Source of the DNA: Tolypothrix bouteillei VB521301
Lineage (GTDB): Bacteria; Cyanobacteriota; Cyanobacteriia; Cyanobacteriales; Nostocaceae
Assembly: GCF_000760695.4 (NCBI RefSeq)
Contig: NZ_JHEG04000001.1
Location: 1,396,717 to 1,460,716, forward strand
Direction of reading: 5' to 3'
Length of the DNA stretch: 64,000 bases
The number at the start of each line of letters is the position of its first letter. The first letter of the stretch is position 1. Below, piece after piece: positions 35,852 to 45,495 of this stretch. Both the position numbers and the translations under genes were made by a program. Below the pieces are notes generated by a model. It did not search any database. It saw only the letters and a program-made list of their open reading frames with translations, and had not been told where the DNA came from.

Positions 35852-38029
35852 ATGGGCATTGTCAAGATTAAAATCAGGCGAACATCAGAAGAGGGATTTC
35901 TAGTTATTCTGACAGCAACAAATCGTGAATATGAAACGGAGGGCTTTCTTTTACCACTTCCACCAGAATTAGAAACTTCTTTTACTCAATGGCAATCTGC
36001 TTATCGTCAAATTGAAGATGTAAGGTCTTGCATTGCTCCCGCACCGGGTTTGCGTTTAACACCAAAGAGCGTGATAGTTCATTCCAACTTGGAACACACC
36101 CAAGCGCTGAAGACTAACCTGAATGAGTGGTTGAACTCGGGAGATAGTAAATGGCAGCCGATTCGGGATGGCTTGATTGCGATCGCCCAACAATTGCATT
36201 CCTCAGGTGAAGAAATTCGTGTCATTTTGGATGCAAAAGATATTAACTTGCGGCGTCTCCCTTGGCAAGAGTGGAGTTTATTTGAGCAACACTATCCTCA
36301 AGCGGAAATTGCCTTAAGTGCGCCTAAAACAACAGACCACAAGAGCGTTGCATGTCCCAACAGTTCAAAAGTTAGAATTTTAGTGGCTGTGGGGAGAAGT
36401 GACGGGATTAATACTAAGGACGACATAGAAGTTGTTCGCCGATTGGAGGAACTTGGAGCTGAAGTTGTCTGTTTGATGCAACCGAATCTCAAAAATTTGT
36501 GTGAAGCCCTTTGGGACGAACAGGGCTATCACATCTTCATTTTCACCGGACACAGTGGGAGTCGAAAGGATGGGCAAATTGGTTGGATAGAAGTTAATGA
36601 CCGAGAAAGTTTAAGTATTGAGGAATTTAAGGAAGCATTAAAAGAAGCGATCGCCAAAGGATTGCAATTAGCAATTTTCAACTCCTGCGATGGTTTGGGC
36701 TTAGCCAACCAACTTGCTGAGTTACATTTGCCACAAAGCGTTGTGATGCGGGAACCCGTCCCCGATCCCGTGGCTGTGGAATTTTTGAAACACTTTTTCT
36801 ACGAGTTTACTCGCAATAAATCTTTATTTGCTTCGGTCTTGAAAGCCCGCAAACGTTTGGAACATTTTAAGTCCCGTTATCCCGGTGCTATTTGGTTACC
36901 CACAATTTGCATTGCGTCTAATGTCGAACCTTTGACTTGGGTCGGGTTGAGCGGAAATTCTCCTAAACCCCCAACTTCAAAGCTAACCACTGCTAAATTC
37001 GAGCGCCCATATGTCCCAATTTTTAAAAGTCAAAAAGCCGCTTTATGGGCTGGGGTGATGGGATTGTGTCTTGGTTGTGCGCTCGTCGCAATTCCCGCGA
37101 CTATTGTTCTCAACCAGCGATCCGAATCAGCACAACAGCTCGAACAAACCACCATCAAATCGCTCTCGGTTCCAGTTGGAACTTGGCTGTATGGTGGAAG
37201 TACAACTTGGGCACCCATTCGTGGTTTGGTAGATAAGAAAATTAAACAGGAATTACCCGAATTTAACTTGACTTACACTCAACATCCTACTTTACCACCC
37301 GGTTCGGGAACTGGTATCAAGATGTTATTAGATGGTCAAATTTCTTTTGCTCAGTCTTCCAGACCGATTCTAGATAAAGAATATGAACTGGCGGCTGCGA
37401 GGGGTGTGAAACTCAAACAAGTTCCTGTGGCAATTGATGCGATCGCGATCGCAGTTCACCCCAGTTTAAAGATTGAAGGTTTAACTGTAGAACAACTCAA
37501 AGGAATTTATACGGGTAAGATAACTAACTGGAGTCAGATAGGTGGTCCCGATTTAAAAATAACACCATTATCTCGCCCATTAAACAGCGGAACAAGTGAA
37601 TTTTTTAAAGAAAATATTTTAGAAAACCAAGTGTTTGGTTCAAATATTGTCTTTATTCCCACAACCACTCAAGCACTGAACAAAGTGGGTAATTTTCCAG
37701 AAGAAGGAGCTATTTATTATGCTTCAGCTTCTGAAATTATCAAGCAGTGTACTGTGAAAACTTTACCCGTCAGCCGTCATAGAGGAAGTGCTTTAATTTC
37801 TCCGGAAATAATAAGTTCTCAACCAGGAGAGAAGTGTCAGAGACAACACAATAAGCTCAACCTTGAGGTTTTGCAAAATGGGGAATATCCATTGACGCGA
37901 CGCCTTTTTGTCATTATTAAACAAAACGGTCAAGTCGATGAACAAGCCGGAGAAGCTTACGCGAGTTTATTGTTAACAAGAGAAGGGCAAAACTTAACCG
38001 AGAAAGCTGAGTTTATTCCCATGAGATAA
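35852..38029 (+). CDS. CHAT protease - transmembrane helix - phosphate-binding-like domain fusion
   Basis: A 725-residue protein in three parts. Residues 1-165 are an N-terminal region of unknown fold. A CHAT (caspase-like) domain at about 170-365 has the catalytic pair His234 in FIFTGHSGS and Cys279 in AIFNSCDGLGLA. A single hydrophobic helix lies at about 397-420, followed by a PstS-like solute-binding domain at about 440-725 (PVGTWLYGGSTTWAPIRGLV, LPPGSGTGIKMLLDGQISFA, SSRPILDKEY, LSRPLNSGTSEFFKENIL). Topology puts the protease inside the cell and the binding domain outside. No permease is nearby, so ligand binding probably regulates proteolysis. Third gene of the operon. Confidence 0.85.
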   Translation: MGIVKIKIRRTSEEGFLVILTATNREYETEGFLLPLPPELETSFTQWQSAYRQIEDVRSCIAPAPGLRLTPKSVIVHSNLEHTQALKTNLNEWLNSGDSKWQPIRDGLIAIAQQLHSSGEEIRVILDAKDINLRRLPWQEWSLFEQHYPQAEIALSAPKTTDHKSVACPNSSKVRILVAVGRSDGINTKDDIEVVRRLEELGAEVVCLMQPNLKNLCEALWDEQGYHIFIFTGHSGSRKDGQIGWIEVNDRESLSIEEFKEALKEAIAKGLQLAIFNSCDGLGLANQLAELHLPQSVVMREPVPDPVAVEFLKHFFYEFTRNKSLFASVLKARKRLEHFKSRYPGAIWLPTICIASNVEPLTWVGLSGNSPKPPTSKLTTAKFERPYVPIFKSQKAALWAGVMGLCLGCALVAIPATIVLNQRSESAQQLEQTTIKSLSVPVGTWLYGGSTTWAPIRGLVDKKIKQELPEFNLTYTQHPTLPPGSGTGIKMLLDGQISFAQSSRPILDKEYELAAARGVKLKQVPVAIDAIAIAVHPSLKIEGLTVEQLKGIYTGKITNWSQIGGPDLKITPLSRPLNSGTSEFFKENILENQVFGSNIVFIPTTTQALNKVGNFPEEGAIYYASASEIIKQCTVKTLPVSRHRGSALISPEIISSQPGEKCQRQHNKLNLEVLQNGEYPLTRRLFVIIKQNGQVDEQAGEAYASLLLTREGQNLTEKAEFIPMR

Positions 38030-38121
38030 TCTGTACAAGTCTTTACGGTGATAGAATTTTCCACCATACATATAGTTCAAAGATCGAATAAAATTGCTAT
38101 AGAGGTTTAAATTTGTGTAAA

Positions 38122-38803
38122 ATGACAGCAACAATTGCTATACCCATCAGCCAGATAGAGTTAGCACCTGGTAGCGCTATCAAGATTGATAGAGTGACTT
38201 GGGAAAATTACATCACACTCTTAAAGGAACTTGGAGATAATCGCCCGACACGTATTGCTTATGATAATGGAGTATTAGAAATTAGAATGCCCGGTCAATT
38301 GCATGAAGCAGCTAACCGAGTTCTTGCTGCGTTCGCGAAGCGCAAGCCGTACCCGGCTTATCGCTCTTACATTAGCAGAAGAATTCGGTTTTGATTTTAA
38401 CGATCTGGGATCTATGACCATGAATCGACAAAACTTAGCAAGGGGTATTGAACCCGATAGTTGTTTTTACATTCAAAATGCTCGAGCAGGACAAGGGCTT
38501 AATGAAGCTATTCCTGACGACTTCCCACCAGATCTTGCTTTAGAGGTTGATATTGCCAACAAGTCAGATAGTAAGCTAAGCATTTATCAAGCAATGTTAG
38601 TTCCTGAAGTGTGGCTTTATCAACAAGAAACCATCAAAATCAAACAACTGCGAGAAGGGAAGTACATTGATTCACCTACTAGTCGGGCATTTCCTTTAAT
38701 TAGTGCAGAACAGTTGAATCAGTGGCTGCAGTTAAGAAGAACTGGGACGGATTTATCTGTTGTAAGGGCTGTCAGGCAGTTTTGCCGGGAAGAAAGAGCT
38801 TGA
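38122..38803 (+). pseudogene. Uma2-family (DUF820) endonuclease, split by a 28-bp insertion
   Basis: The first part reads TATIAIPISQIELAPGSAIK and THE TYPICAL IRMPGQLHEAANRVLAA; after a frame change the second part reads LTLAEEFGFDFNDLGSMTMN, GIEPDSCFYIQNARAGQG and PPDLALEVDIANKSDSKLSI. Together they form a normal Uma2 protein of about 215 residues with the PD-(D/E)XK acidic residues. Removing bases 38332-38359 joins LAA to IALTLAEE in frame and rebuilds a GCGATCGC site. As it stands translation stops at 38394. Uma2 proteins are putative nucleases, very numerous in cyanobacteria. Confidence 0.85.
38332..38359. mobile_element. 28-bp double-palindrome insertion inside a HIP1 octamer
   Basis: The inserted sequence is TTCGCGAA (self-complementary), GCGC, then AAGCCG-TACC-CGGCTT (six-base stem). 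It lies between GCG and ATCGC of what must have been GCGATCGC. The boundaries are deduced because excision restores both the octamer and the Uma2 reading frame. Its small size and hairpin structure resemble the short interspersed repeats of filamentous cyanobacteria. No target duplication is needed to explain it. Confidence 0.7.
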
Positions 38804-38927
38804 TGAGAAGAGTTAAGTTTTGATAATGTCAGTTAATTTATATTTATGGCAAAATATATTTATAAACCGTCTTTAAAGAAACAACAGCGCTAAAAACTTA
38901 TGTCGTTCTGTAACTTCTATACTTTGG

Positions 38928-39191
38928 ATGTTAAATAGACTAGCAGAAACTTATAAAATAGAAGAATTTCAAACTCTACAAAATTCTTTCAAACCCTTTT
39001 TAAAACATAAGGGTGAAACTCCAGAAGAATAACTCTTAAAAAATCAAGATGCCATGAACTTATTGAAAAGCTGGATTGAAGAAGAAGTATCAGAAGAAAA
39101 AGTCAAAGAAAGGGAAAGATTTTTTGAAACTTTTAAAGAAATCATAGATAATGAACGACCATCTGGTTATAAACTTTACTCAAAAGAATGA
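38928..39191 (+). pseudogene. Degraded small unknown gene
   Basis: One frame from ATG 38928 reads LNRLAETYKIEEFQTLQNSF and FLKHKGETPEE, a TAA near 39030, then LLKNQDAMNLLKSWIEEEVS and KEIIDNERPSGYKLYSKE to TGA 39189. Codon use is coding-like on both sides of the single stop, so this is probably an 87-codon helical protein broken by one nonsense mutation. I do not recognise the family. Confidence 0.4.
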
Positions 39192-39256
39192 TTGTTTTCT
39201 TAGCCACAGGAGTACTTGGTTTAGTATCTTCTCCCAGTAATACTGGAGATGTAAAA

Positions 39257-42200
39257 TTAGCTATTCATTTGTTGTAGTTGTTCGATCCTTTCTATCAAAA
39301 GACGAACTTGAACAGGTTTGTTACGAAACCAATCTGTTGACCAAATCCGGTGAATTTTCCAACCTAACCTTTCAAGCACCTGTTGTCTTAGCCGATCGCG
39401 ATCTCTTGCAGTGGGTGAACTATGGTAAGATGCGCCATCGCATTCAATCCCCAATAAAAACTCACCTGGGCGGTTATTGTTGACTACGGCCAAGTCAATC
39501 CGATAGTCCGAGCATCCAACTTGGGTGCGTATAGTGTATCCCTGGTGGACTAAGGTATGATAGACATCTTCTTCAAATGGGGAGTCAAAACAAAGCGTAT
39601 CTGTGTAGGAGTTACCTTGCAGTCTTTCTCCCCCACTTGCTACGTATTCCAAGTAATCACGTAGTAATTTTATGCCTTTGCTTTGAGTGCGTGTTAAATC
39701 AATGTCACCAGCTTGTATGGAAGACACCAGTGTAATTTTGCTTTTTGCCCGTGTGACAGCTACATTTAGGCGTCGTTCTCCTCCTTGGCGATTCAGGGGA
39801 CCAAAGTTAAGAGAAAGCTTACCTTGCTCGTCACGAGCATAGCCTACGCTAAGTATAATGACATCTCGCTCATCACCTTGAACGTTTTCCAGTGCTTTCA
39901 GAAAAAACTGAGGTGAATTATCGCTGCAAAAAGTCTCAAAATCGGGATTGTTTTTTCCTAAAATCTCAATTTGCTCCTGAATTGCATCAGATTGGGCTTC
40001 GCTAAACGCAATAATACCAAGAGATTGCTCGGGAAACTGTTGAAAATGCTCTAATGCCAACTGAGCAACTACTTCAGCCTCACGTCGATTATCTCTGCGT
40101 CCACCGCGATCGTAGACTCCATTAGGAACATACTTAAACCAAACGCCCAAATCGGAACTCTGTACTGGGTTGGGAAATGTAACTAATTGAGAGTCATAAA
40201 AATGTTTATTAGAAAAAGCTATCAACCGTTCATCTTGACTGCGATAATGCCATTTCAGCGTTCGCCTAAACATAAAACTTGAACATTCATCCAAAACACT
40301 TTCATAGCTTGCATCATCCTCATCATTAATATCTTCTTCGCTGTCTCCGCTTGAGAAGAATGATGTGGGAGGAAGTTGTTTATTATCGCCAATGACAATC
40401 ACTTGATTGGAACGGATAATCGCAGGAACTACATCCTCTGTACGCAGTTGAGATGCTTCATCAAAAATGAGAACATCAAAATGAACTACATCTGCATTGA
40501 TGTATTGGCTAACTGAAAGCGGACTCATCATCCAGCAAGGCTTCAACACTTTGACTAGATTTGGTATCCCCTTTTGTGTGTCGTTGAGGAGTTTACGGAT
40601 AGGCAAATGTTGTCTTTTCTTAGTCGCTTCTTTTTTCAGCTTTGGCAACTCAGCTTGAGCCAATGAAGTTTTTTCCCAATTTTTCCAACGTTGCACGTGA
40701 AGTTTTTTTAGACGTTCTCTAGCAACATTTAATTGGTTATAGTCGAGTTTGGCAAATTCCTTAATTAGCCGTTCGTGTACTTCAACATTAAAATTTTTCA
40801 ATTCAGGATTTCTAGCAAGAATTGCATCAAGACAGGTTTGGTAAATCAGCTTCTCTAGAATTGGAAACCAAAGTTTAGAATCTATTTTTCGATCGCGTAC
40901 AGCATTTAAAAACTTATCAGTTCCCATCTCTTCAAGTTGCTGATAGGTTTTTTTATAGATTAACCATTCTTGAAAATAAGGTAGTTCAGAATGAACCAAG
41001 TTCAAGAAAGCTTCTAGTTCGGCAAAGGGAATTTGATGACGCAGTAAGTAAGAACTTGTAATGTCAGTTTCATCAAAATATGACAATAAAAACGCTAGTC
41101 CTTTCCTAATACTATTATGACTTGATTCAAGTTTCTTAACTAACTCAGCCAGATCGCGTTGTCTAGAGGGAGAATTTATAACACGTTGAACGGAATCAGC
41201 CGAAAGCGAATACTTTTGTAAGCCAGTCAACCAATTTAAAGCTTGTTCAATGGGTTTCAATTCCGCTTCGCTAGAAACTTCTGGATTAAACAAAGAGCCA
41301 AAAACCTGACGGGGTAGGTAATCAACTAGACGTAGCCTATTTTGCACATCCTCAATAGGATTAGGTTTATTGTCTCGCAAAGCTTCTAAGAACCTTTTAG
41401 CTCCAAGCTTTTCAAGTTTTCCATAAGTTTCTTTGTATATCAACCATTCTTGGAAGTAGGCTAAGTCAGATAGAGCTAAACTTAAAAAACTTGCTAGTTC
41501 CGTAAATAAAATTTGATTTTGAGGCAGATATTGACCAATAATATCAGTTTCATTAAAGTATAACAATAGAAAATGAATACCCTGTCTAATATTTTCAGGA
41601 ATGGATTCAATTTTCTTAACTAATTCAGATAGTTCGCTAAATGCAGAGGGAGAATTGATAACGCGCTGAACGCAGTCAGCAGGAAATGAATAATTTTGTA
41701 AGGCAATTAACCAACTTAAAGCCTGTTCAATCGGTTTCAATTCTGCTTCACTAGAAATTTCTGGGTTAAATAAAGAGCCAAAAAGTTGACTGGCTGGGTA
41801 ATTGCTTTGATATAGTTCGTTTCGTGCGGCTTGTATTTGAACTGCTTGTGCTAAATCCCGTTTTAATTCGTTGTGAGAAATTTGCCCCTTTTTAGTACTT
41901 AGCTTTTTCAAAAGCCTGACATCACGCCTGTAGCTGGGATTAAAAACTCTAATAAGCCAAAAGCGACTATATTTCTGGTATCTGTTGGCTAAAGCAGGCA
42001 ATTCTGAAGAGAATAATTCTGCATTATATTTTTGTTTTAAAATTAACTCATTTTCTTGTAGGAAATTAACATCTTCTTTCAGTTTATTAAAGGCATTTTG
42101 AGCAGATAAAATATCTGTTCTAATCCAATTTGCAGGGAAAATCGATGGAGCTTTCAATATATGTTTGAGAGGAGTTAAGCGAGCTTCTGCATCTTCCAAA

Positions 42201-44185
42201 TTTAATAAAGGCTCAATTCCTAGAATTATTTGAAGTTGATGACTACTTATCTGAATCAAAGAAATTGCTTGTTGGAGTTTATTAATTTTTTGAGTAATTT
42301 CTAATTCCAATTGTTCAGAAAAAGATGTTAAGGTGCTTTGTGCCCAAACAGTTGTTTTTTCTCCTCTTAAAAAGGGTAAAAATGAAGAAAGCCGACTCAA
42401 TAAATTTTGTGCTTCTTGCGAAAGCTTATTTTTTTCAATTTCTTTTACGTCTTCTTGCAGAAGCGTCAAAGCATCCCGAGCAATAGCAATATCTACTTTA
42501 ACCCAATTTTCAGGCAGATTAGATGGAGCTTTTAGTATATAGATTAAGGCTGGATAGAAGCTTTCCAGAGATTCTAAATTTTGTAAAGAGTGAACTTGTA
42601 AAGTCTCTTGTAATTGTGGATTAAGTTTTTGGACAGAAAATAACGCTTCTTGAAATTCCTCTATTTTATCCTTGATTTCCAATTCAAGTTCATATGAATA
42701 AGTATCGAGAGAACTTTTTGCCCAAACGGTTGTTTTTTCTCCTTTAAAGAAAGGTAAAAACTTCGCTAATTCATTTAAGAGACTTTTGGCTTTTTGGAAT
42801 CTATTTTGATTCCACTCATAGTATTTGGAAAATACAACATTTAAGCTTGGTATTGCTTCACGTTGTTTTCTCAAAAGTTCCCCAAATATCTCGAATGGTG
42901 ATTTATCTAGAGGCTGCTCTTTGGTATGTAACCTCGTAAGATATGAATTTATGGATTGACGATTAGAAACGAGTTGTTCAAAGAAAAAAGAGCGATCGCT
43001 TAGCTCGTTAATTTCTGTAAGATAGGCAATAGTTTGCGATAAATTATTAACCAATTCCCGTTTATCTGTTGTGCTGCTATGATGGAGATTGAGGCACAAA
43101 TGATCTAGCCCACATTCAGCAATACGCTTTTGGACTACATTTAGTGCTGTTTCTTTTTCTGCAACTAATAAAACTGATTTACCATCACTAACCAGTTCAG
43201 CAATCATATTCACAATAGTTTGACTTTTGCCCGTTCCTGGTGGACCTTGAACAACAAAGCTAGAACCTGCCTTAGCTGCTTCAATAACGACTTGCTGGCT
43301 CGAATCAGCATCAAGAATTTGAAATGTTTGTTCGGGTTTAATGTGTGAATCAAGAGCAGATGCAGGCAATGGTTCTTTATAGTTAGACTGATATATGCTC
43401 AAATCACCACCCATCGCCTGCAATATGGGATGGGAAAAAATTCGAGCTTCATTTTCGATCAAGTCCCGAACCATTGCAGCTTTGGCATAGGAAAACAATG
43501 AGAGAAACACGTTTTCTTTAATCTGCCATTTATTTTGCTCTGCTAGCAGGTTGCGGATCTGAGCAAACAGTTCACCGTAGCTTATTCCTTGTACAGATTC
43601 TCCCTCTGGAAACTCAATTCCAAAAGTTTGCTTTAACTTTTGTCCTAATGTAGGATTGAGTGCAATATCTTCCTCTAAAATAGATAGTTTATAGATATCT
43701 CGTTTAGGTTCCTTCATTAATTCTACGGGAACCAAAATCAGTGGGGAGAGCAAAACATCGTCTGGTTTATCCTTGTCGTACCAGGTCAAAGTTCCAAATG
43801 CAAGAAACAAGCTGTTTACTCCTCGTTCCTCAAATGATTTTCGCGCCTCAGCACGTAATTTTTTGAGCCGTTTCAGTTGCTCGTTACCTGTTTGACGAGT
43901 TCTTAATTCAAGAGGATTTTTTTCTGTTGGTAATGCTTTGGGTTTTCCTGACTGGGAAATATCTTGATACTCGCTATCAACGAGCTGAAAATGAAGCAAT
44001 TTCTTCCCTTCTATAAGGTGTTTGAAGAGAAGGTCTGGTTCCTGTGTCAGAATTTCTAAAATTCGAGGGCTATCTTGCCGAAATTTAATCAGAGGGTTTC
44101 GCCGTCCCAAGTCAGCCAGTCCAGCTTTCCACTTGGCAATTTTTTGAATAAGGTTTGATTGAGAGCCGGGAGTGGACTGTGGCAT
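39257..44185 (-). CDS. Large DUF4011 superfamily 1 helicase with C-terminal Vsr/MTES_1575-type nuclease
   Basis: The 1642-residue protein has an N-terminal DUF4011 region (about 15-250) and SF1 helicase Walker A QGPPGTGKSQT at 313-323. A long helical insert follows, then Walker B LIFDEASQL near 1240, IGDNKQLPPTSFF, WHYRSQDERLI, VQGDERDVIILSVGYARDE and LNVAVTRAKSKITLVSS. The last 110 residues form a PD-(D/E)XK-like nuclease (DYRIDLAVV, GIECDGASYHSS, LERLGWKIHRIWSTDW). The insert contains two internal duplications. Such single-protein helicase-nucleases are associated with defence islands and resemble Mokosh-type systems in layout. It starts at ATG 44185 and is transcribed alone. Confidence 0.85.
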   Translation of the reverse strand: MPQSTPGSQSNLIQKIAKWKAGLADLGRRNPLIKFRQDSPRILEILTQEPDLLFKHLIEGKKLLHFQLVDSEYQDISQSGKPKALPTEKNPLELRTRQTGNEQLKRLKKLRAEARKSFEERGVNSLFLAFGTLTWYDKDKPDDVLLSPLILVPVELMKEPKRDIYKLSILEEDIALNPTLGQKLKQTFGIEFPEGESVQGISYGELFAQIRNLLAEQNKWQIKENVFLSLFSYAKAAMVRDLIENEARIFSHPILQAMGGDLSIYQSNYKEPLPASALDSHIKPEQTFQILDADSSQQVVIEAAKAGSSFVVQGPPGTGKSQTIVNMIAELVSDGKSVLLVAEKETALNVVQKRIAECGLDHLCLNLHHSSTTDKRELVNNLSQTIAYLTEINELSDRSFFFEQLVSNRQSINSYLTRLHTKEQPLDKSPFEIFGELLRKQREAIPSLNVVFSKYYEWNQNRFQKAKSLLNELAKFLPFFKGEKTTVWAKSSLDTYSYELELEIKDKIEEFQEALFSVQKLNPQLQETLQVHSLQNLESLESFYPALIYILKAPSNLPENWVKVDIAIARDALTLLQEDVKEIEKNKLSQEAQNLLSRLSSFLPFLRGEKTTVWAQSTLTSFSEQLELEITQKINKLQQAISLIQISSHQLQIILGIEPLLNLEDAEARLTPLKHILKAPSIFPANWIRTDILSAQNAFNKLKEDVNFLQENELILKQKYNAELFSSELPALANRYQKYSRFWLIRVFNPSYRRDVRLLKKLSTKKGQISHNELKRDLAQAVQIQAARNELYQSNYPASQLFGSLFNPEISSEAELKPIEQALSWLIALQNYSFPADCVQRVINSPSAFSELSELVKKIESIPENIRQGIHFLLLYFNETDIIGQYLPQNQILFTELASFLSLALSDLAYFQEWLIYKETYGKLEKLGAKRFLEALRDNKPNPIEDVQNRLRLVDYLPRQVFGSLFNPEVSSEAELKPIEQALNWLTGLQKYSLSADSVQRVINSPSRQRDLAELVKKLESSHNSIRKGLAFLLSYFDETDITSSYLLRHQIPFAELEAFLNLVHSELPYFQEWLIYKKTYQQLEEMGTDKFLNAVRDRKIDSKLWFPILEKLIYQTCLDAILARNPELKNFNVEVHERLIKEFAKLDYNQLNVARERLKKLHVQRWKNWEKTSLAQAELPKLKKEATKKRQHLPIRKLLNDTQKGIPNLVKVLKPCWMMSPLSVSQYINADVVHFDVLIFDEASQLRTEDVVPAIIRSNQVIVIGDNKQLPPTSFFSSGDSEEDINDEDDASYESVLDECSSFMFRRTLKWHYRSQDERLIAFSNKHFYDSQLVTFPNPVQSSDLGVWFKYVPNGVYDRGGRRDNRREAEVVAQLALEHFQQFPEQSLGIIAFSEAQSDAIQEQIEILGKNNPDFETFCSDNSPQFFLKALENVQGDERDVIILSVGYARDEQGKLSLNFGPLNRQGGERRLNVAVTRAKSKITLVSSIQAGDIDLTRTQSKGIKLLRDYLEYVASGGERLQGNSYTDTLCFDSPFEEDVYHTLVHQGYTIRTQVGCSDYRIDLAVVNNNRPGEFLLGIECDGASYHSSPTARDRDRLRQQVLERLGWKIHRIWSTDWFRNKPVQVRLLIERIEQLQQMNS

Positions 44186-44404
44186 TTTAGGTTTTTTGGT
44201 AAATTAGAGATGTTATCATATAGTATACTAGCGATTTCTTAGGTGAGTATTTGTCAGCCAACTGCTCTCCTAGGGAAAATGAATAAAGTTGATTTCAATA
44301 AGCAAAAAACCATATTACTTTACTTATCAGGCAGAGGAGCCACTAACTACCAGTTAATACTCAGATGCATTAAAAGTTTTATCCACTTTAAAGGCAAATT
44401 GGTA

Positions 44405-45397
44405 CTAAATTTTAGTAAGAATTGCTTGAGCCGCAACTTCATCAGTAATCAGCCCCGTAATTAATTTGCCACGCAGAGCAGCCAGAATTGCTTCTGCTTT
44501 TTTCACGCCACCAGCTACACCGATAATGAGTCGGCGTGCGGGTTGTTCGAGCGGTACACTGGCAACCCGGCTGTTGGTTCCTGTTTGCAGCAACACCCCG
44601 TAGCGATCGCAAGCCCAACCCGCAATTTCCCCTACGGCTCCGAGTTCAATCAATTCAGCCACTTCTTCGTCATTAATGAAGCCATCTTGATGTAATGGAG
44701 CATTCCAAGCAATATGACTAATTCCGACAAATGTTACTTTAGCTTGCTCTGCAAGAGCTTTGACGGTGATAAACGATCGCTGAGTCTGCAAGAGTTCTCG
44801 TTCTTCAATGCTAGTCGCCACAACCGGGGTCGGTACTGGGTAAGCTTGGGAACCGACGCGATCCGACAAATGTATGACCACTTCGTGGCGACCTGCACGC
44901 CCGCAGTGAGACATATTCCCAATAATTGAAACAATCTTATGCTGGGGTTGGTTCATTGAGGGAATTTGCTCCACCATTGCTCGCAATGTCCGACCTGAAG
45001 AAAACGCCATTATAGTTGGAGTTTTTGCAATCAGGTAAGCCTCTAAGTGGGTAGCAGCACATACCCCAAGTCCTTGTAATATATCGCTTTTGCCTGCATC
45101 AGTTGGTACCACTTCACAAAGCGACAGACCAAACTTATCGCGTAACGACTCAGCGAGAGCAATACACTCACTTAAGGGATGATCGAGCCGAAATTTGATT
45201 AATTTTTTAGTGACTGCCAGTGCAACCAGACGTTGTGCAGCCTGTCGGGAAACATTGAGCTTTGCTGCAATCTCCTCCTGTGTATTTCCAGCAATGTAAT
45301 AAAGCCAAGCAGCATGAGCGGCTAGATCTAATTTGCGAGACCTAGGAGGCAAGCTAGTTTTGCTAGCATCGTGCCCCTCTAAGAAAGGTTCTCCCAT
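44405..45397 (-). CDS. SorC/DeoR-type sugar-binding transcription regulator
   Basis: The 330-residue protein has an N-terminal helix-turn-helix (AAWLYYIAGNTQEEIAAKLN-VSRQAAQRLV) and a C-terminal SorC effector domain. The effector domain is marked by VSIIGNMSHCGRAGRHEVVI, YPVPTPVVATSIEERELL, VGEIAGWACDRYGVLL and LIIGVAGGVKKAEAILAALR. It probably responds to a polyol or a phosphorylated sugar made from it. It follows the SDR gene on the minus strand and faces the polyol ABC operon. Two 16-base TTGAGNNTNTGCCCAA sites at 45447 and 46405 are its likely operators. Confidence 0.88.
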   Translation of the reverse strand: MGEPFLEGHDASKTSLPPRSRKLDLAAHAAWLYYIAGNTQEEIAAKLNVSRQAAQRLVALAVTKKLIKFRLDHPLSECIALAESLRDKFGLSLCEVVPTDAGKSDILQGLGVCAATHLEAYLIAKTPTIMAFSSGRTLRAMVEQIPSMNQPQHKIVSIIGNMSHCGRAGRHEVVIHLSDRVGSQAYPVPTPVVATSIEERELLQTQRSFITVKALAEQAKVTFVGISHIAWNAPLHQDGFINDEEVAELIELGAVGEIAGWACDRYGVLLQTGTNSRVASVPLEQPARRLIIGVAGGVKKAEAILAALRGKLITGLITDEVAAQAILTKI

Positions 45398-45446
45398 ATC
45401 CCACCTTTAAAGACTGTGTAGCTACCAAAAGAAAGAGCGGATTAAT

Positions 45447-45462
45447 TTGAGTATATGCCCAA
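45447..45462. promoter_or_regulatory. Putative SorC-type operator in front of the regulator gene
   Basis: TTGAGTATATGCCCAA lies 50 bases upstream of the regulator's ATG. It is an imperfect inverted repeat (TTGAG/CCCAA arms) and matches 13 of 16 positions of the site at 46405, which suggests autoregulation. The match was found by eye. Confidence 0.5.
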
Positions 45463-45495
45463 AGACATATTTTTTGCTCAAAAGTTGTTCAATTT

